Part shown: one piece after another, positions 22,045 to 31,639 of the stretch
How the letters are laid out: the number at the start of each line of letters is the position of its first letter
How positions within the stretch are numbered: position 1 is the first letter of the stretch
Assembly: GCA_028023455.1 (NCBI GenBank)
Contig: JAQFVV010012530.1
Location: 2,376,909-2,440,908 of the forward strand
Length of the DNA stretch: 64,000 bases
Direction of reading: 5' to 3'
From: Epiperipatus broadwayi
Taxonomy: Eukaryota; Onychophora; Udeonychophora; Euonychophora; Peripatidae
The notes under the pieces: model-generated
What the model saw: the letters and a program-made list of their open reading frames with translations, nothing else
What the model was told of the DNA's origin: nothing
The model's database searches: none
Position numbers and translations under genes: made by a program

Positions 22045-22720
22045 CTATCTATTTAAGATTCTCTCTAATTCTTCTCTAGAGCTACACTCTATTCCCTCAT
22101 CATCTTTTAATACTATCTCTCTCTCCCCTACATTTCTCCTTTTAATGTAATTCCAAAATTTCTTACTCCCATCTCTTCTACTTTTATTAATATCCTCCAA
22201 CAATTTACTATTCAACTTCATCCTCTCTTTACAATTATCCATTTTAGCCAACTTCTTTTTTCCTAAGTACTTTTCCCATTTAGCATTAATATCTTTTTTT
22301 CATTTTCTTTGTTCTTAATAGCACACTTATATTCTCTGTATGCTTCTTTCCTCTCTTTTACACCTTTACTAACTCTCATTTTTTTATTACTTTTATTCTT
22401 CTGCATATTCTCAAGTAAAACCTATTTGCCACTTTTTCTATTTCACCATACCAGTTCTTATACTCATCCCCAACCAACTGTTCCATGACTTTTTCAACTT
22501 GTATTTTATACTCTTCCAACTTATTTTTATCATTCACTCTCCATCCATACATTTCACTATTGTTTCTACTTTTATTTCTATTTTCCGTCACATTACTAAC
22601 CTTTTCGTATTTTATACTCTTCCAACTTATTTTTATCATTCACTCTCCATCCACACATTTCACTATTGTTTCTACTTTTATTTCTATTTTCCGTCACATT
22701 ACTAACCTTTTCTATTACAA
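22045..22720 (-). pseudogene. CR1-like LINE ORF2, region between endonuclease and RT
   Basis: Charged, Lys/Glu/Asn-rich frames (22045-22251 with KRRNVGEREIVLKDDEG; 22376-22639 with KYEKVSNVTENRNKSRNNSE) match the linker between APE endonuclease and RT in CR1/jockey-like LINEs. A 113-bp tandem duplication (22501-22611 and 22614-22718) repeats the VTENRNKSRNNSE coding block. This is secondary damage in this copy. Confidence 0.6.
22501..22718 (-). repeat. Tandem duplication of ~110 bp in LINE ORF2
   Basis: Two adjacent units share ATTCACTCTCCATCC and TTCTATTTTCCGTCACATTA with about one difference per 50 bases, so the duplication is younger than the LINE insertion. Confidence 0.85.
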
Positions 22721-23437
22721 TAAAGTTATGAACACTATTACATACTCTCTCTTCATTATCAAATACCTTAATTTTCCACATTTTATTCATTCCCTCTTTC
22801 TATACCAACACATAATCTATTGTGTAAAATATATTATTCCTAAACCATGTGTATTGTCGCTCATACATATTTGATAAATTCCCAATGTTCAAATTCACTC
22901 TTCGACAAAATTCCTTCAAAAACTGACCATTCTCATTATCTACATCATCAATCTCTTCAATATGTCCATTCATATCTCCTATAACCATTATTCTCTTGCC
23001 CTTTTCTTTAAAACTCCATATATCCTTAACTAGGCATTCATATATACTATTGTTTCACTCCATTACAGTTTGACTATCTCCAGTGGCTATATACACTATA
23101 GCCACCATCCATTTTTGTCTACCCAACCTTATTTCAAACCACAAACGTTCTTGACATTTAACAATATTTAAATATTTTTTCAATATAATACCTATACCAC
23201 CACCTCTTTTTTTTTTTCTTTTCTATTTATACCATGTCATATCACATTTTCAAAAACAGGTTCTTCTTTTTTTCTTGGATGTGTTTCCACTACTGCTAAT
23301 ACCTCAAGCTCTTCATTTTCAATTGCTTTGTTTAAATTCAAATACCCAATTTAACAATTTCTTCTTTCCTAACTACTCTTTCATAAATTCTTTGGATTCT
23401 TTCTTCTCCATTACATTTATAAAAAACTTTCTTACCA
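22720..23437 (-). pseudogene. CR1-like LINE ORF2, APE endonuclease domain
   Basis: The minus-strand frame 22800-22988 begins VIGDMNGHIEEIDDVDNENG and ends ERQYTWFRNN...TIDYVLV. These are the GDxNxH, TWxRxxxxSxIDYVLV blocks of apurinic-like LINE endonucleases; His and Asp residues of the active site are visible. Further upstream (about 23060-23220) are the segments preceding GDxN, with RLGRQKWMVAIVYIATG-like residues and GGGIGIILKK. The endonuclease nicks target DNA to prime reverse transcription. Interrupted at 23438 by the hammerhead repeat insertion; stops show that it is inactive. Confidence 0.75.
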
Positions 23438-23561
23438 TTAATCTTACAGATGAAAGCAAAACTATCCATATAGTAGTGCCATCTTGTGCCAACAAGAGCA
23501 ATCAATGGATGCCAGAAGGCTTGTGCATAAAATCCCTATCTAGTGCTTACTCATCCAATAT

Positions 23562-23601
23562 CCCCAGACTAGTTTCTGGCTTGTGGTCTTCATCAGTGAG
23601 G
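23562..23601 (-). ncRNA. Hammerhead ribozyme motif, family 1 (copy c1)
   Basis: Minus strand: CCTCA (stem I) - CTGATGA - AGACCACAAGCCA (stem II) - GAAA - C TA G T (stem III, 2 bp) - C17 - TGGGG (stem I). All core residues are intact; stem II is imperfect because one arm reads GACC rather than GGC. Confidence 0.7.
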
Positions 23602-23987
23602 AACCTTGGATCTGAGAGCACTGCACCTAGATCTTAGAATCTAATGCATCCCTCTAGCAACCACCTTTTAACTCTACTTAACTACAAAACTAAGAGAATG
23701 AAATTTTAATAATATTTTCAATCCAAGCTCAATAGCTTATATAGTCATATGGGTCTGAACTCAATTCAGCACCCATAAATTTTAGTGACTTTGGCTCTTT
23801 AACAACCAAAGCCACCACTATCCTATTAGGCAGGATTGGTGTTAAACCACTAAACATCACATGATCACTATCTCATATTAGCACATAATTGTTATTAAAC
23901 AATTCAAAACAAAGCAAAACTCTCCATACAGTAATGCCATCTTGTGCCAACAAGAGCATCCCTATCTAGTGCCTACTCATCCAATAT

Positions 23988-24027
23988 CCCCAGACTAGTT
24001 TCTGGCTTGTGGCCTTCATCAGTGAGG
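23988..24027 (-). ncRNA. Hammerhead ribozyme motif, family 1, best copy (c2)
   Basis: Minus strand, 5' to 3': CCTCA (24027-24023), CTGATGA (24022-24016), stem II GGC/GCC around a CACAA loop, GAAA (24002-23999), stem III AC/GT with loop TA, cleavage nucleotide C17 at 23993, then TGGGG (23992-23988), which pairs with CCTCA (one G-U). Every invariant hammerhead residue is present. The very short stem III is characteristic of hammerheads in Penelope-like elements and retrozymes, which often act as dimers. Confidence 0.85.
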
Positions 24028-24245
24028 AGCCTTGGATCTGAGAGCACTGCATCTAGATCTTAGGATCTAATGCAACCCTCTAGGGATTTTATGCACAAGC
24101 CTTCTGGTATCCATTGATTGCTCTTGTTGGCACAAGATGGCACTACTATATGGAGAGTTTTGCTTTGTTTTGAATTGTTTAATAACAATTAGGTGCTAGT
24201 ATGAGATAGTGATCATGTGATGTTTAATGGTTTAATTTTACAGAT

Positions 24246-24410
24246 CCACTCCTACACTTATATCTAAATCAACTATCTTTTGCTTATTTCTTACATCCCA
24301 TCCATTCTTCTTCTTTTTGATAGTACTACAATTTAAAATCCCCCCCCCCTTTAAAAGTCTCCCAAATTATATTCTTTAAACATCAGACTACCTAAAACTT
24401 CATTTCCTTG
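24246..24410 (-). other. LINE segment between ORF1 esterase and ORF2 start
   Basis: Continuation of LINE copy A between the insertion and the esterase frame. Decayed, with a C run at about 24341-24348. A short overlap with the start of ORF2 is expected but not resolvable. Confidence 0.45.
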
Positions 24411-24413
24411 TTT

Positions 24414-24905
24414 TCATAAGTGCAATCCATCTTTACTATATAACTCCCTCTTTCCAATAAACCAATCCCATACATCCACAAACATAACATTATTTCTCTC
24501 ACACAATTTTGTCAATCTCTCATTTATAGAACATGGCCTACCTAACAAATGCCTCTTGTCAAATCTTGGTAATAATCCAACTATCCCTACTCTTCCTTTT
24601 ATCTTACTCAAATTCCTAATCTATTCTACATACTCATCCATTACCCTCTCTGATGGCTCTGACAAATTATTAGTCCCTACCATAACATACACATCTCTGC
24701 TCCCTTGCTTTCTTACTTTATCCATCACATCCCTAATTCTAGCTCCAGGTAAATATATTCTTACATACCTGCTTCTATTTTCCCTTGCAATTATATCCCC
24801 ACATTCTCTAATTAGTGAGCCTCCTATCAATACTGTCTCATAGTCTACTTTCTCTACTCCAGCTGTAACATTTTCTACCACTCTTATCCATTTCTTCCTT
24901 ATCAT
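24414..24905 (-). pseudogene. CR1-like LINE ORF1, SGNH-type esterase domain
   Basis: Two frames separated by a single in-frame stop (about 24618). The upstream half (24621-24905) carries VLIGGSLIRECGD, the block I nucleophile region (GxSL), and YVMVGTNNLSEPSE, the block III GTN motif. The downstream half (24414-24611) ends with LYSKDGLHL, the block V DxxH with catalytic Asp and His. This is the GDSL/SGNH hydrolase fold known from ORF1 of CR1-class LINEs, where its role in retrotransposition is unsettled. Together with the PHD finger upstream it assigns the element to the CR1 group. The stop and downstream insertion make it inactive. Confidence 0.8.
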
Positions 24906-25006
24906 TCCTATTCAATAATTCCTTTATTTACTCACACTTTGTCTCTAACAATTTTAATTTTACTTCTACTTCCTTCACTTCTTCCTCTATCTTAATTACT
25001 CTCTGG

Positions 25007-25380
25007 CTAACTCATCTCCATTGTACTATTACTTTCTCCACCCATATCTCCTGACCCTTCACTAAAAAAATACTCTGTCCTATCTTCTTTAACTACATTT
25101 TGCTCCCTTTCCCTTGACTTTCTCTCTAGACTACCTACACTTAAAAACCATTTTCTCATCTCTTTTATCACATTTACACACTGACTACATAACCAGAAAC
25201 CTGTTACATCCTTCCTATTCTTCTTCAAACATTTCAAGTGGAACACCTCAGCACACACTGTACACTCTACCAGAGCCCACCTCAGCACACACTGTACAGT
25301 CTACCAGAGCCACCTCATTTCTTTCGCCGATTATATACACATTGTGTAATACAAATGCAACCCATATTCTTATTTTCTAA
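25007..25380 (-). pseudogene. CR1-like LINE ORF1, PHD-type zinc finger
   Basis: The minus frame contains VECTVCAEVFHLKC, then GFWLCSQCVNV: Cys-x2-Cys...His-x2-Cys...Trp...Cys-x2-Cys, the second half of a PHD finger, as found at the N-terminus of CR1-type ORF1. An acidic Ser-rich stretch follows toward the esterase. A 39-bp tandem duplication at about 25240-25315 (CCTCAGCACACACTGTACA) repeats the first Cys pair, so the finger is internally duplicated. Start codon and 5' UTR are not clear; the element probably begins between 25380 and 25915. Confidence 0.7.
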
Positions 25381-25917
25381 GTCACCTATTCTATATTTGA
25401 CTTTATAATACTTCTCCCATTCTTCAAACCCCCTTCCACGGAAGAATAAAAAATTTTACTTTCTTTCAAAACTGATCAAACTATAACCACATGTTTTCTG
25501 ACCTTAGACCTCCCAAACGTTATCTTTTTTCTCAAAATAAATGACTATTTTAAAGTTTAAAGAAACTTTCAGTAACAAACTTAACTAAAAATGAATTAAT
25601 CTTACATACTACTTTGTTATAAATATCCTTATCCTAACACACATTCAACAAATTACCTTTTTTTGTAAAAAAAACCTTCTATATCTAAAATGGCGAACGA
25701 AAACCTTTCAAACAATTAAACACAACAATTTTCAATCTTTCAAATAACTCACTCCCATGACCACAATTTATATTTTCATACCCAATAACTAGTCTTTATA
25801 GCGATGCTCTCAGATGATTAATCATATATGCATGCAACAAACAGCATAGAAAATATTTAAAAACTTGGCTCTGCTCTTTGTCTTATTTGTATTCTCTTAA
25901 GGATCTCTTAAAAGTTC

Positions 25918-26602
25918 TGGTGATGTGATGTGATGTACCATGATTCTACCTAAAATGTGGTCAGGAATCTCTCAGCAACTATGCCCAAAGAACCTGTTAG
26001 TCACTTTACCTTCCCTTCCCTTCCCCACCCTAAGCTTTCCCATAATATACTCCATTCCATTTCCACAACATAATCTTTGTCAACTCCATGGCCTTTATAT
26101 CTAAATCCCCCTTATCTTTTCCCAATCCCAGCATAAAAACCAATAACCCACTTTCTGTATAATCACTTTGTTCATATTTATTCTCCCATAACTTCATTAT
26201 TTGTACCCTTTCTGCTTTCAAGCATTTACATTCAATCAACAGATGCCTAATATTTTCTATATCTTCCTTACACAATTTGCAGACTAAATCACTCACATTT
26301 TTCCATTTACATGTATATTCTCTTGTTGCTAAAGATCCCGTTCGAGCCTTAAACAATAAGCTACTTTCTTTACTATTATCATAAATTAACTCGCACCCAA
26401 TGTTCCGTTTATTTCTATATATATTTAAACTCTTTTTACTCTCCATACTAGTTCTCCATCTCTCCAACTCCCTATTCTTTATTAATGCATCTATTCTTTT
26501 ATCACATTCCTTACCAATATAACACTCAACAATCCTCCTAATACAATCATCCCATCTTTTATACAAGTATACTGATACTCTCCAAGCAGCATGCAGCGCC
26601 AT
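25918..26602 (-). mobile_element. CR1-like LINE copy B, 5'-truncated
   Basis: A 190-codon open frame (26030-26602) encodes the LINE ORF2 C-terminus: RRIVECYIGKECDKRIDAL, FKARTGSLATREYTCKWKN, then CKLCKEDIENIRHLLIEC (zinc-knuckle-like) and GLLVFMLGLGKDKG. It is the better-preserved partner of copy A's 3' end and also finishes in GGTGATGTGATGTGATG (plus strand ~25918). Homology stops near 26602, so it was truncated during insertion, as usual for LINEs. It lies just upstream of copy A's 5' end in the same orientation. Confidence 0.8.
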
Positions 26603-26724
26603 CTTTGAATCAACGCATATGTTACATAGTGATATATTTTATCTATTTTCAATCACAAAAAGTTTCTAGAGTCTGAATCACAAGTTATGACATGAAATGT
26701 GACAGTGTGTTTCGTACCTTAACC

Positions 26725-26960
26725 TAAAAATGGGACAACACGCTAATATTAAATTTTATTTTAAATTAGGAAAAATTACTACCCAAACATTTGAAATAAT
26801 TCAAACAGTATATAGCAATGAAGTCATGAGTTGCAAGATCAGTTTCAAATCATTTGCAAGATCTCCTGATAGCAGGGAGAACTTTGGAGATAATCCACAA
26901 AGACATGAAACATATTGCACTTTTCGTGTCATAACATGTGGTCCAGCTTAAATTTTTGTG
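26725..26960 (+). pseudogene. Mariner-type transposase, N-terminal relic
   Basis: The 73-codon frame reads NIKFYFKLGKITTQTFEIIQ, then VYSNEVMSCKISFKSFARSP, then SRENFGDNPQRHETYC. It aligns in order with the HTH domain of mariner/SETMAR-like proteins (NIKFC.KLGK.A.ET...L...YG...LSR..VFEW..RF..GR.S.EDDPR.GRP). This domain binds the transposon ends. The DD(34)D catalytic domain is absent and the HTH is degraded. A related relic lies on the minus strand at 52415-52612. Confidence 0.6.
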
Positions 26961-27070
26961 GTAAAGAGATAAACTATATCACTACATAAAGCATGCATTG
27001 ATTCAGAAATGATGCTGCAGGCAGCTTAGAAAAAGAATCAGTCACCTTTGGGTTGCACTGCATATAAACA
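26945..27070 (+). repeat. Repeat shared with 44.76-44.88 kb
   Basis: TTAAATTTTTGTGG, then TATCACTACATAAAGCATG, then CAGGCAGCTTAGAAAAAG and AATCAGTCACC resemble 44760-44880 (TTAAAATTTTTGTGGAAAATAG ... AAGCAGCAATGAAAGAGAATC) and, in part, 52620-52720. Probably part of the mariner-derived element. Confidence 0.4.
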
Positions 27071-27285
27071 ATGTAAATGAGTTGAAATATTTATATCGTG
27101 ACAAAGAAATATCTTATTTTTAATTTTATAGGAAAGTGATAAGTGCATTATGTTGGACCCCTACATCCAAATCCATTCTATTAACTAAAAAAGCTATTAG
27201 ATATTTGAATTGATTCATATTCTTAAGCTGGTAACTCTCTGTGCCAAAAGTTATGAACATTTTTTCTTCTAAATGATAAAACATA

Positions 27286-27393
27286 CCAACATAATTGCAG
27301 TGAATTCATTAGAAGCTGGATCAAAAACATTCAGCAGATCATCATTTAAAACTGGCAAAAGTGACTTAAATACTGGATACTGCAAATCTAGAA
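27286..27393 (-). CDS. Candidate exon of unidentified protein
   Basis: On the minus strand, acceptor TTTTTTAG is followed by 36 open codons and donor GTATGT. The peptide starts FLDLQYPVFKSLLPVLNDDL and continues LNVFDPASNEF, well balanced and protein-like in composition for such AT-rich DNA. Phase 0 in and out. It lies inside the long VAMP intron on the same strand but does not fit between the VAMP exons, whose junction already closes in phase 1. I do not recognise the family. It may be an exon of a second gene, a gene fragment, or chance. Confidence 0.4.
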
Positions 27394-27599
27394 ACTAAAA
27401 AAATGAAGTTATTGTGTTTCTTTTTACTGGTTCACATTGAAAAAATGCTTTATCAAATCCACATGATATCTTGATAGCTACTTCATGGAACCACTAATAA
27501 TCTGATCTAAATCTAACTATCAATTCCACAACAGAAGACGCATTCCAGAGTCTAAATTACCTTGACCTTAGGTTAACACGTGATGAGAGAGGTATAAAT

Positions 27600-28340
27600 T
27601 ATTCAATGATAATAAAGCCCTTTGAAATCAGAGGCTTTATACACCCACACTCCAACTCTCCAAGCTCTCACAAATTGGCAGGGCTGCAAGCATTTTTATA
27701 TAGAAATATGCAGCTGTGCAAGTTTGAGGCAGATAGAAAGAATAATATACATCTTTACACCAAAGACCTACTACAAGCAGGCTATAAACTCAACACTATT
27801 AACAATAAAATCAAACAATTTTATAGGAAAATCACTGACAATAAAAACAATATTAAACTTCCATATATTACTCTTCCCCACATACCTAAAATCTCCTATC
27901 AATTAATCAAGGTTTTGGCCAATAAATTTAAAATTAGCTTTCATACACCCCCATGCACTAATCGTCTAATCAATAACTCTAAGGACAAAATTGAACCTTC
28001 TTAGACTCCCCATGTCGTTTACAGCATAGCTTGCCCACAACCTGGTTGCCGGGCCATTTATTTTGGAGAAACCAAGGCAGGCATAATCAACAGGACAGCA
28101 CAACACAGATATACATATAATAGAGCCATGAAAAACAATGATAATTCATCAACATTTTTAGAGCATTCCAAGAAGACAGGACATTTGCTTGAACCTTCCA
28201 GCCCTAAAATAGTCTGTATTGAGAAAAATGACATCAAGCGGAAAATCAAAGAAGCATATTTTATTAATGGCAATAATAACTCCATCAATAGACGAGATAC
28301 CTGCTTTGACATCTCCAAACGTTGGACTATCTAGTTCATT
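27600..28340 (+). pseudogene. Penelope-like element, linker and GIY-YIG endonuclease relic
   Basis: The 132-codon frame (27606-28004) contains KPFEIRGFIHPHSNSPSSHK, then LAGLQAFLYRNMQLCKF and ENIHLYTKDLL-like residues, the block between RT and endonuclease in Penelope-like proteins; the relic at 59.6 kb has the same block. After a single stop, 28005-28335 reads VYSIACPQPGCRAIYFGETK, then HSKKTGH and EKNDIKRKIKEAYFIN. This is the GIY-YIG nuclease: Cys pair, IYFGET in place of YIG, and downstream Glu. The nuclease nicks target DNA for priming. One in-frame stop (about 28002) and loss of the RT make it a relic. Confidence 0.75.
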
Positions 28341-28394
28341 TGCATATGCTTTGCATACTGTTTTGTTTCCCTTGCCCTGTTTTTTCGTTCTGCA

Positions 28395-28450
28395 GCTCAC
28401 AGTACCGCTATGAATATGAGGCAAAAGACCTCGAAAGCGCTTAGCGTGTA
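28395..28450 (+). ncRNA. Degenerate hammerhead-like motif downstream of Penelope ORF
   Basis: ATATGAGG-loop-CCTC-GAAA followed by CGCTTAGCG gives a GAGG/CCTC stem II, a GAAA box and a CGC/GCG stem III. The first core box is damaged (AATATGA instead of CTGATGA) and the cleavage position is not NUH. Its place just after the endonuclease reading frame is where Penelope-like terminal repeats carry hammerheads. Confidence 0.35.
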
Positions 28451-28639
28451 CTAATTTCTGTGTATCTTTATAGCTTCTCATTCAAGTGTGGCATACGCTT
28501 TGTTAATTTTGTATATTAAATTATCGAATGAGAAGTCTTAAAATCTTTAATACTTTACAAATAATTACAATTGTAAAAATAGAAATAAAGTTACAGTTAA
28601 TACTCAATCCTTAATGTAAGTTTCTAGCTCTAAATACTT

Positions 28640-29020
28640 CAGATTTTCCACTTTCAGTATTAATGATAATATTAATATCATCTATGTTCTTTATTACTTT
28701 TTACAATGCTTTTTAAAACCCACTATTGGTGTTTCGATTGCCCCAGCAATCTTCTTCAGAACTATAACAAACACAATACAAATATATGAATACAAATATA
28801 CATGAACATATAATTTTATATTTTATTTATATATACTCTATCTTATAATTATTATTTATATATTCAAATATATCTTATGTTTATGTATATTTGTATTCAT
28901 GTATCTGTATTGCGTTTGTTATAGTTCTGAAAAAGATTGCTGGGGCAATCGAAACTGTCAATAGTGGGTTGTAAAAAAGCATTGTAAAAAATAATAAAAA
29001 AACATAGACAATAAGAAAGG
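28640..29020. repeat. Foldback repeat with hammerhead-like ends
   Basis: About 28685-28830 is the imperfect reverse complement of 28868-29010. The shared block is TTCTGAARAAGATTGC, TGGG, GCAATCGAAAC, followed by AATAGTGGGTT. Within it CTGAARA, a GATTGC/GCAATC stem and GAAAC recall a hammerhead with N7 = A, but stem III and stem I do not close properly. A related block is at 39528-39590 (GCAAGATTGCAACACAGTCG). The centre is AT-rich. Confidence 0.6.
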
Positions 29021-29039
29021 TAAAGTAATAATACTTCAT

Positions 29040-30160
29040 AAAAAAAGTTTAATATTAATGCTTATATAATATAAATAACTTTTGCAATATTTGGTTATTT
29101 TCAAACATTCCACAAATTCTAGCAAATAACAATTATCCTCCATTTGAGTTAACAAAACTAGATTCATAATTCTTACTGATTCTCTAAAACTGATGTTTCT
29201 GATTACTGTTCATGTATCTAAAAAAAACCTATTCTATGCATATTGAAAGTATTTTTGCTATAAGGATTAACAAAATTATTCAGTGCTAATTACTGTTGCC
29301 TTTCCTATTCTATTTATTATTGTAAATTGGAAAAATAAAATAAAAGCATCTTTAAGATCTAAAAGGTTTCATGGTACTGTCATAATGCATCTGTTAGCCA
29401 TGCACTGTTTAGGATTCAAGGTCAATTAAATTTGAAAAATTTTCAAGAGATTTAGGATTGTCTTTAAATAGCTCATCTGATTCAATGAACAATTCAGTAT
29501 TAAACATAATGGATATCCAGCTAATCTTAACCAGAGAAGAAAACAAGAATGGGAAATCCCTCAATTTCTCACCATCTAGAAAGTGTCAAAGGTCTGCTTC
29601 TCTATGAAGAATTAATGAGAGACCATTGCCCTATTCAAAGGCTTTTACCTTTTAACTTTAAGATCAGATGACAAAATTTCATAGATATATGTCGCCCCCC
29701 CCCCAAAAAAAAAATCCAATAGTTTTGAAAATTAACATATCATCATCAGATATAAAACTTCATAAAGAATATCTCATTAGAATCTACAGTCTTTCCAAAT
29801 TTAAATTATCAAATAACTATTTTACCCATAACTTACATATTTTCTTCAAATATTAATGAATCAACAGAATAAATATATCATTAAAGACAATCATGAATTC
29901 TTGTAAAATGTCTCCTTTGCCTGTTTTAAAAATTGCCCATTTTAAAAATCCTCATTACCATACAAAAAGTGCCAAGAATCGGCATGACAGACACAAGACC
30001 ATTTACCAAATTATTTCAAAGCATAATCTAAAATGATTCTGATCAGAAAATGGCTGTATCTCTTTTGCAGTTTTAATCTATTAATTACTTTTAAATCTTG
30101 TCAGTTGCTGAGCTACTGCCTTATAGAAGTTGAAAGGCTTAGTGCTCAGGGTTCAGAAGA
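29040..30160. other. Intronic DNA without supported features
   Basis: Contains a C/A run at 29693-29713 and an unrecognised slightly GC-richer block at 29400-29660. No frame or structure could be supported. Confidence 0.4.
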
Positions 30161-30164
30161 AATT

Positions 30165-30350
30165 CAAAAGTAATGGCATAGTGGTACAAAGTGAAGTTCA
30201 AGATCAATGCATCATGCCCACCTCTGTCACTTCAGGTGCCCAAACTTCTGTTCTTAAATGCCCATATTAGTTTTGAAGCTGTGTACTCGTTTATTATTAT
30301 TCGGTCAAGCAGAGAATATCACATGCTACTTTCTCATTATCAGACTACTA
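30165..30350 (+). repeat. SINE-like repeat, family C
   Basis: AATGGCATAGTGGTACAAAG, then CCCACCTCTGTCACTTCAGG, then TGCCCAAACTTCTG match the family described at 15.3 kb. Confidence 0.5.
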
Positions 30351-31150
30351 AACAATATTTTTTTTAGTGAACCTAAGAGCAGTCTCACTTGTCTCCATCA
30401 CCTACTTTTCAAGAGAATTTTGTACCTCACAAAGTAGTGATTGCAATTTAAAAAACAAATATAAACTTTTCTACCAATATGTTTCAAATAAAACCTAATT
30501 TTGAACACTATCATTTTAATATTGGTTTATACTACTAATCTATATTCTGACCAACTCATATGAAATTGACTTTTTTTATAACACAATTATCAATTATAAC
30601 ATAAACTCTAAGATGACTCTGTTATCAAGTTGATCATGTCCAAGTTTCGTTCTAATAGTTGTTTTGCCTAAACAGAATAAACAATAACTAATCTAAGTGC
30701 TATCCATGTCATGCATTACAAAAGGTTAGAGAACTTCTCTAATATTTTATTATTTGTCAAGTAAAACTCCTGTTCTAATCCAGTTTCATTACTGATTATA
30801 ATATCCAATGCAAGTACATAATTTAGAACTCCCAGTGTCCTAAACTTGTCCCATTGATATTTTGTCAGCAACAGGTCTTGGGATATTTTATGTACTCATA
30901 CATCTCACATACAATAAAAAAAAAGTGTGATGTAACCAGAATTCTTGCTCAAATAATTATATCTCAGAAATTTGGATGTTCACATAAAGAATTCCATTAT
31001 CATAGTTGAGTATAAACAAGTAATAAATGATATTACAACACTGTCTCATACTAATCTATGAGAATGATGATAATGATATAGAAAAAGGAAAAAAAAAAAG
31101 AATGCGGAAAGGAAGCAGAAGGGACCATTTGCACTGAAAAAAGTACTTAC

Positions 31151-31229
31151 TTTTTGATAAGCCAACATTGGACTTTAAAAGACAGTTATAGATATCCTTA
31201 TTGATTATTTGTAAATGAAAGTCATTTTG
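31151..31229 (-). CDS. Candidate exon of unidentified protein
   Basis: On the minus strand, acceptor GGACAG is followed by 26 open codons plus one base and then GTAAGT. The peptide begins QNDFHLQIINKDIYNCLLKS and ends NVGLSK. It lies only 130 bp downstream of a VAMP exon but opens in phase 0, while the VAMP exon ends in phase 1; using it in phase 1 gives an immediate stop. It could belong to a second minus-strand gene with the exon at 27286-27393, or be chance. Confidence 0.35.
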
Positions 31230-31361
31230 CTGTCCACATATTACAGATCCTATCTATAGCCAGAGTTTAACACCCAATAAATATTTCACTACAATCTATT
31301 ACATGCACAATGACTGCAAAACCATATTTAATGATAAATTGTAAAACAAAATTTGCCTTAC

Positions 31362-31462
31362 CAGATCTATCCTGAAGATCTTCTAATTTGTCTCCTCTCT
31401 CAGTAACTTTGATTATATTAGTCTGCATCACCTCAATTACACCACGGACTTCATTTTGCACT
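31362..31462 (-). CDS. VAMP4-like v-SNARE, central SNARE-motif exon (partial)
   Basis: Minus-strand exon with acceptor CATTCAG and donor GTAAGG. It contributes the third base of the Arg codon shared with 33171-33224 (AG+A) and 33 codons: VQNEVRGVIEVMQTNIIKVT, then ERGDKLEDLQDRS. This is the R-SNARE heptad-repeat helix with the zero-layer Arg in TERG, matching the VAMP4 pattern (VDEVIDVMQENI-KVIERGE-LDELQDKS). It ends one base into a codon (phase 1), completed by AA at 14161. The long reading of the track beyond 31362 toward lower coordinates is intron. The downstream intron is about 17 kb and full of transposons. Confidence 0.9.
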
Positions 31463-31639
31463 CTGAATGATAAACAATAACAAATTAATGATTATGATGA
31501 TTATAATAATAGTAATAATTAAACTCAGAAACAGTAATTATAATTAATTAATGACTACTAATATAAAAACAATTATTTTATTAATTTTTACAAAAAGAAT
31601 AGTCAAATGGTTTGATATTTAAAAAATCATAACATGTTG

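Larger units (their letters stand above)
23438..24245 (-). mobile_element. Hammerhead repeat, family 1: composite copy with 14-bp TSD
   Basis: The insertion 23452-24231 is flanked by TTAATCTTACAGAT (23438-23451) and TTAATTTTACAGAT (24232-24245), a 14-bp target duplication with one difference. Inside are two direct-repeat units with hammerhead cores 426 bp apart (23562-23601 and 23988-24027, both minus), and the repeat end recurs inverted at about 24095-24165. The flanking LINE reading continues on both sides, so the element moved as a unit after the LINE inserted. It has no coding sequence. TSD length and structure fit a non-autonomous Penelope-type or retrozyme-type element. Confidence 0.8.

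Noticed and set aside
22485-22874. Phe/Ser/Ile-rich plus-strand ORF of 129 codons
   Set aside because: It is the antisense shadow of the LINE ORF2 linker and its tandem duplication.
28158-28481. Minus-strand ORFs over 28.06-28.48 kb
   Set aside because: They are antisense to the better-supported GIY-YIG endonuclease frame of the Penelope-like relic.
31267-31361. C-terminal extension of the VAMP exon frame (continuing KANFVLQF...)
   Set aside because: The reading passes a good GTAAGG donor and loses SNARE similarity; the exon at 14082-14161 completes the codon and the motif.
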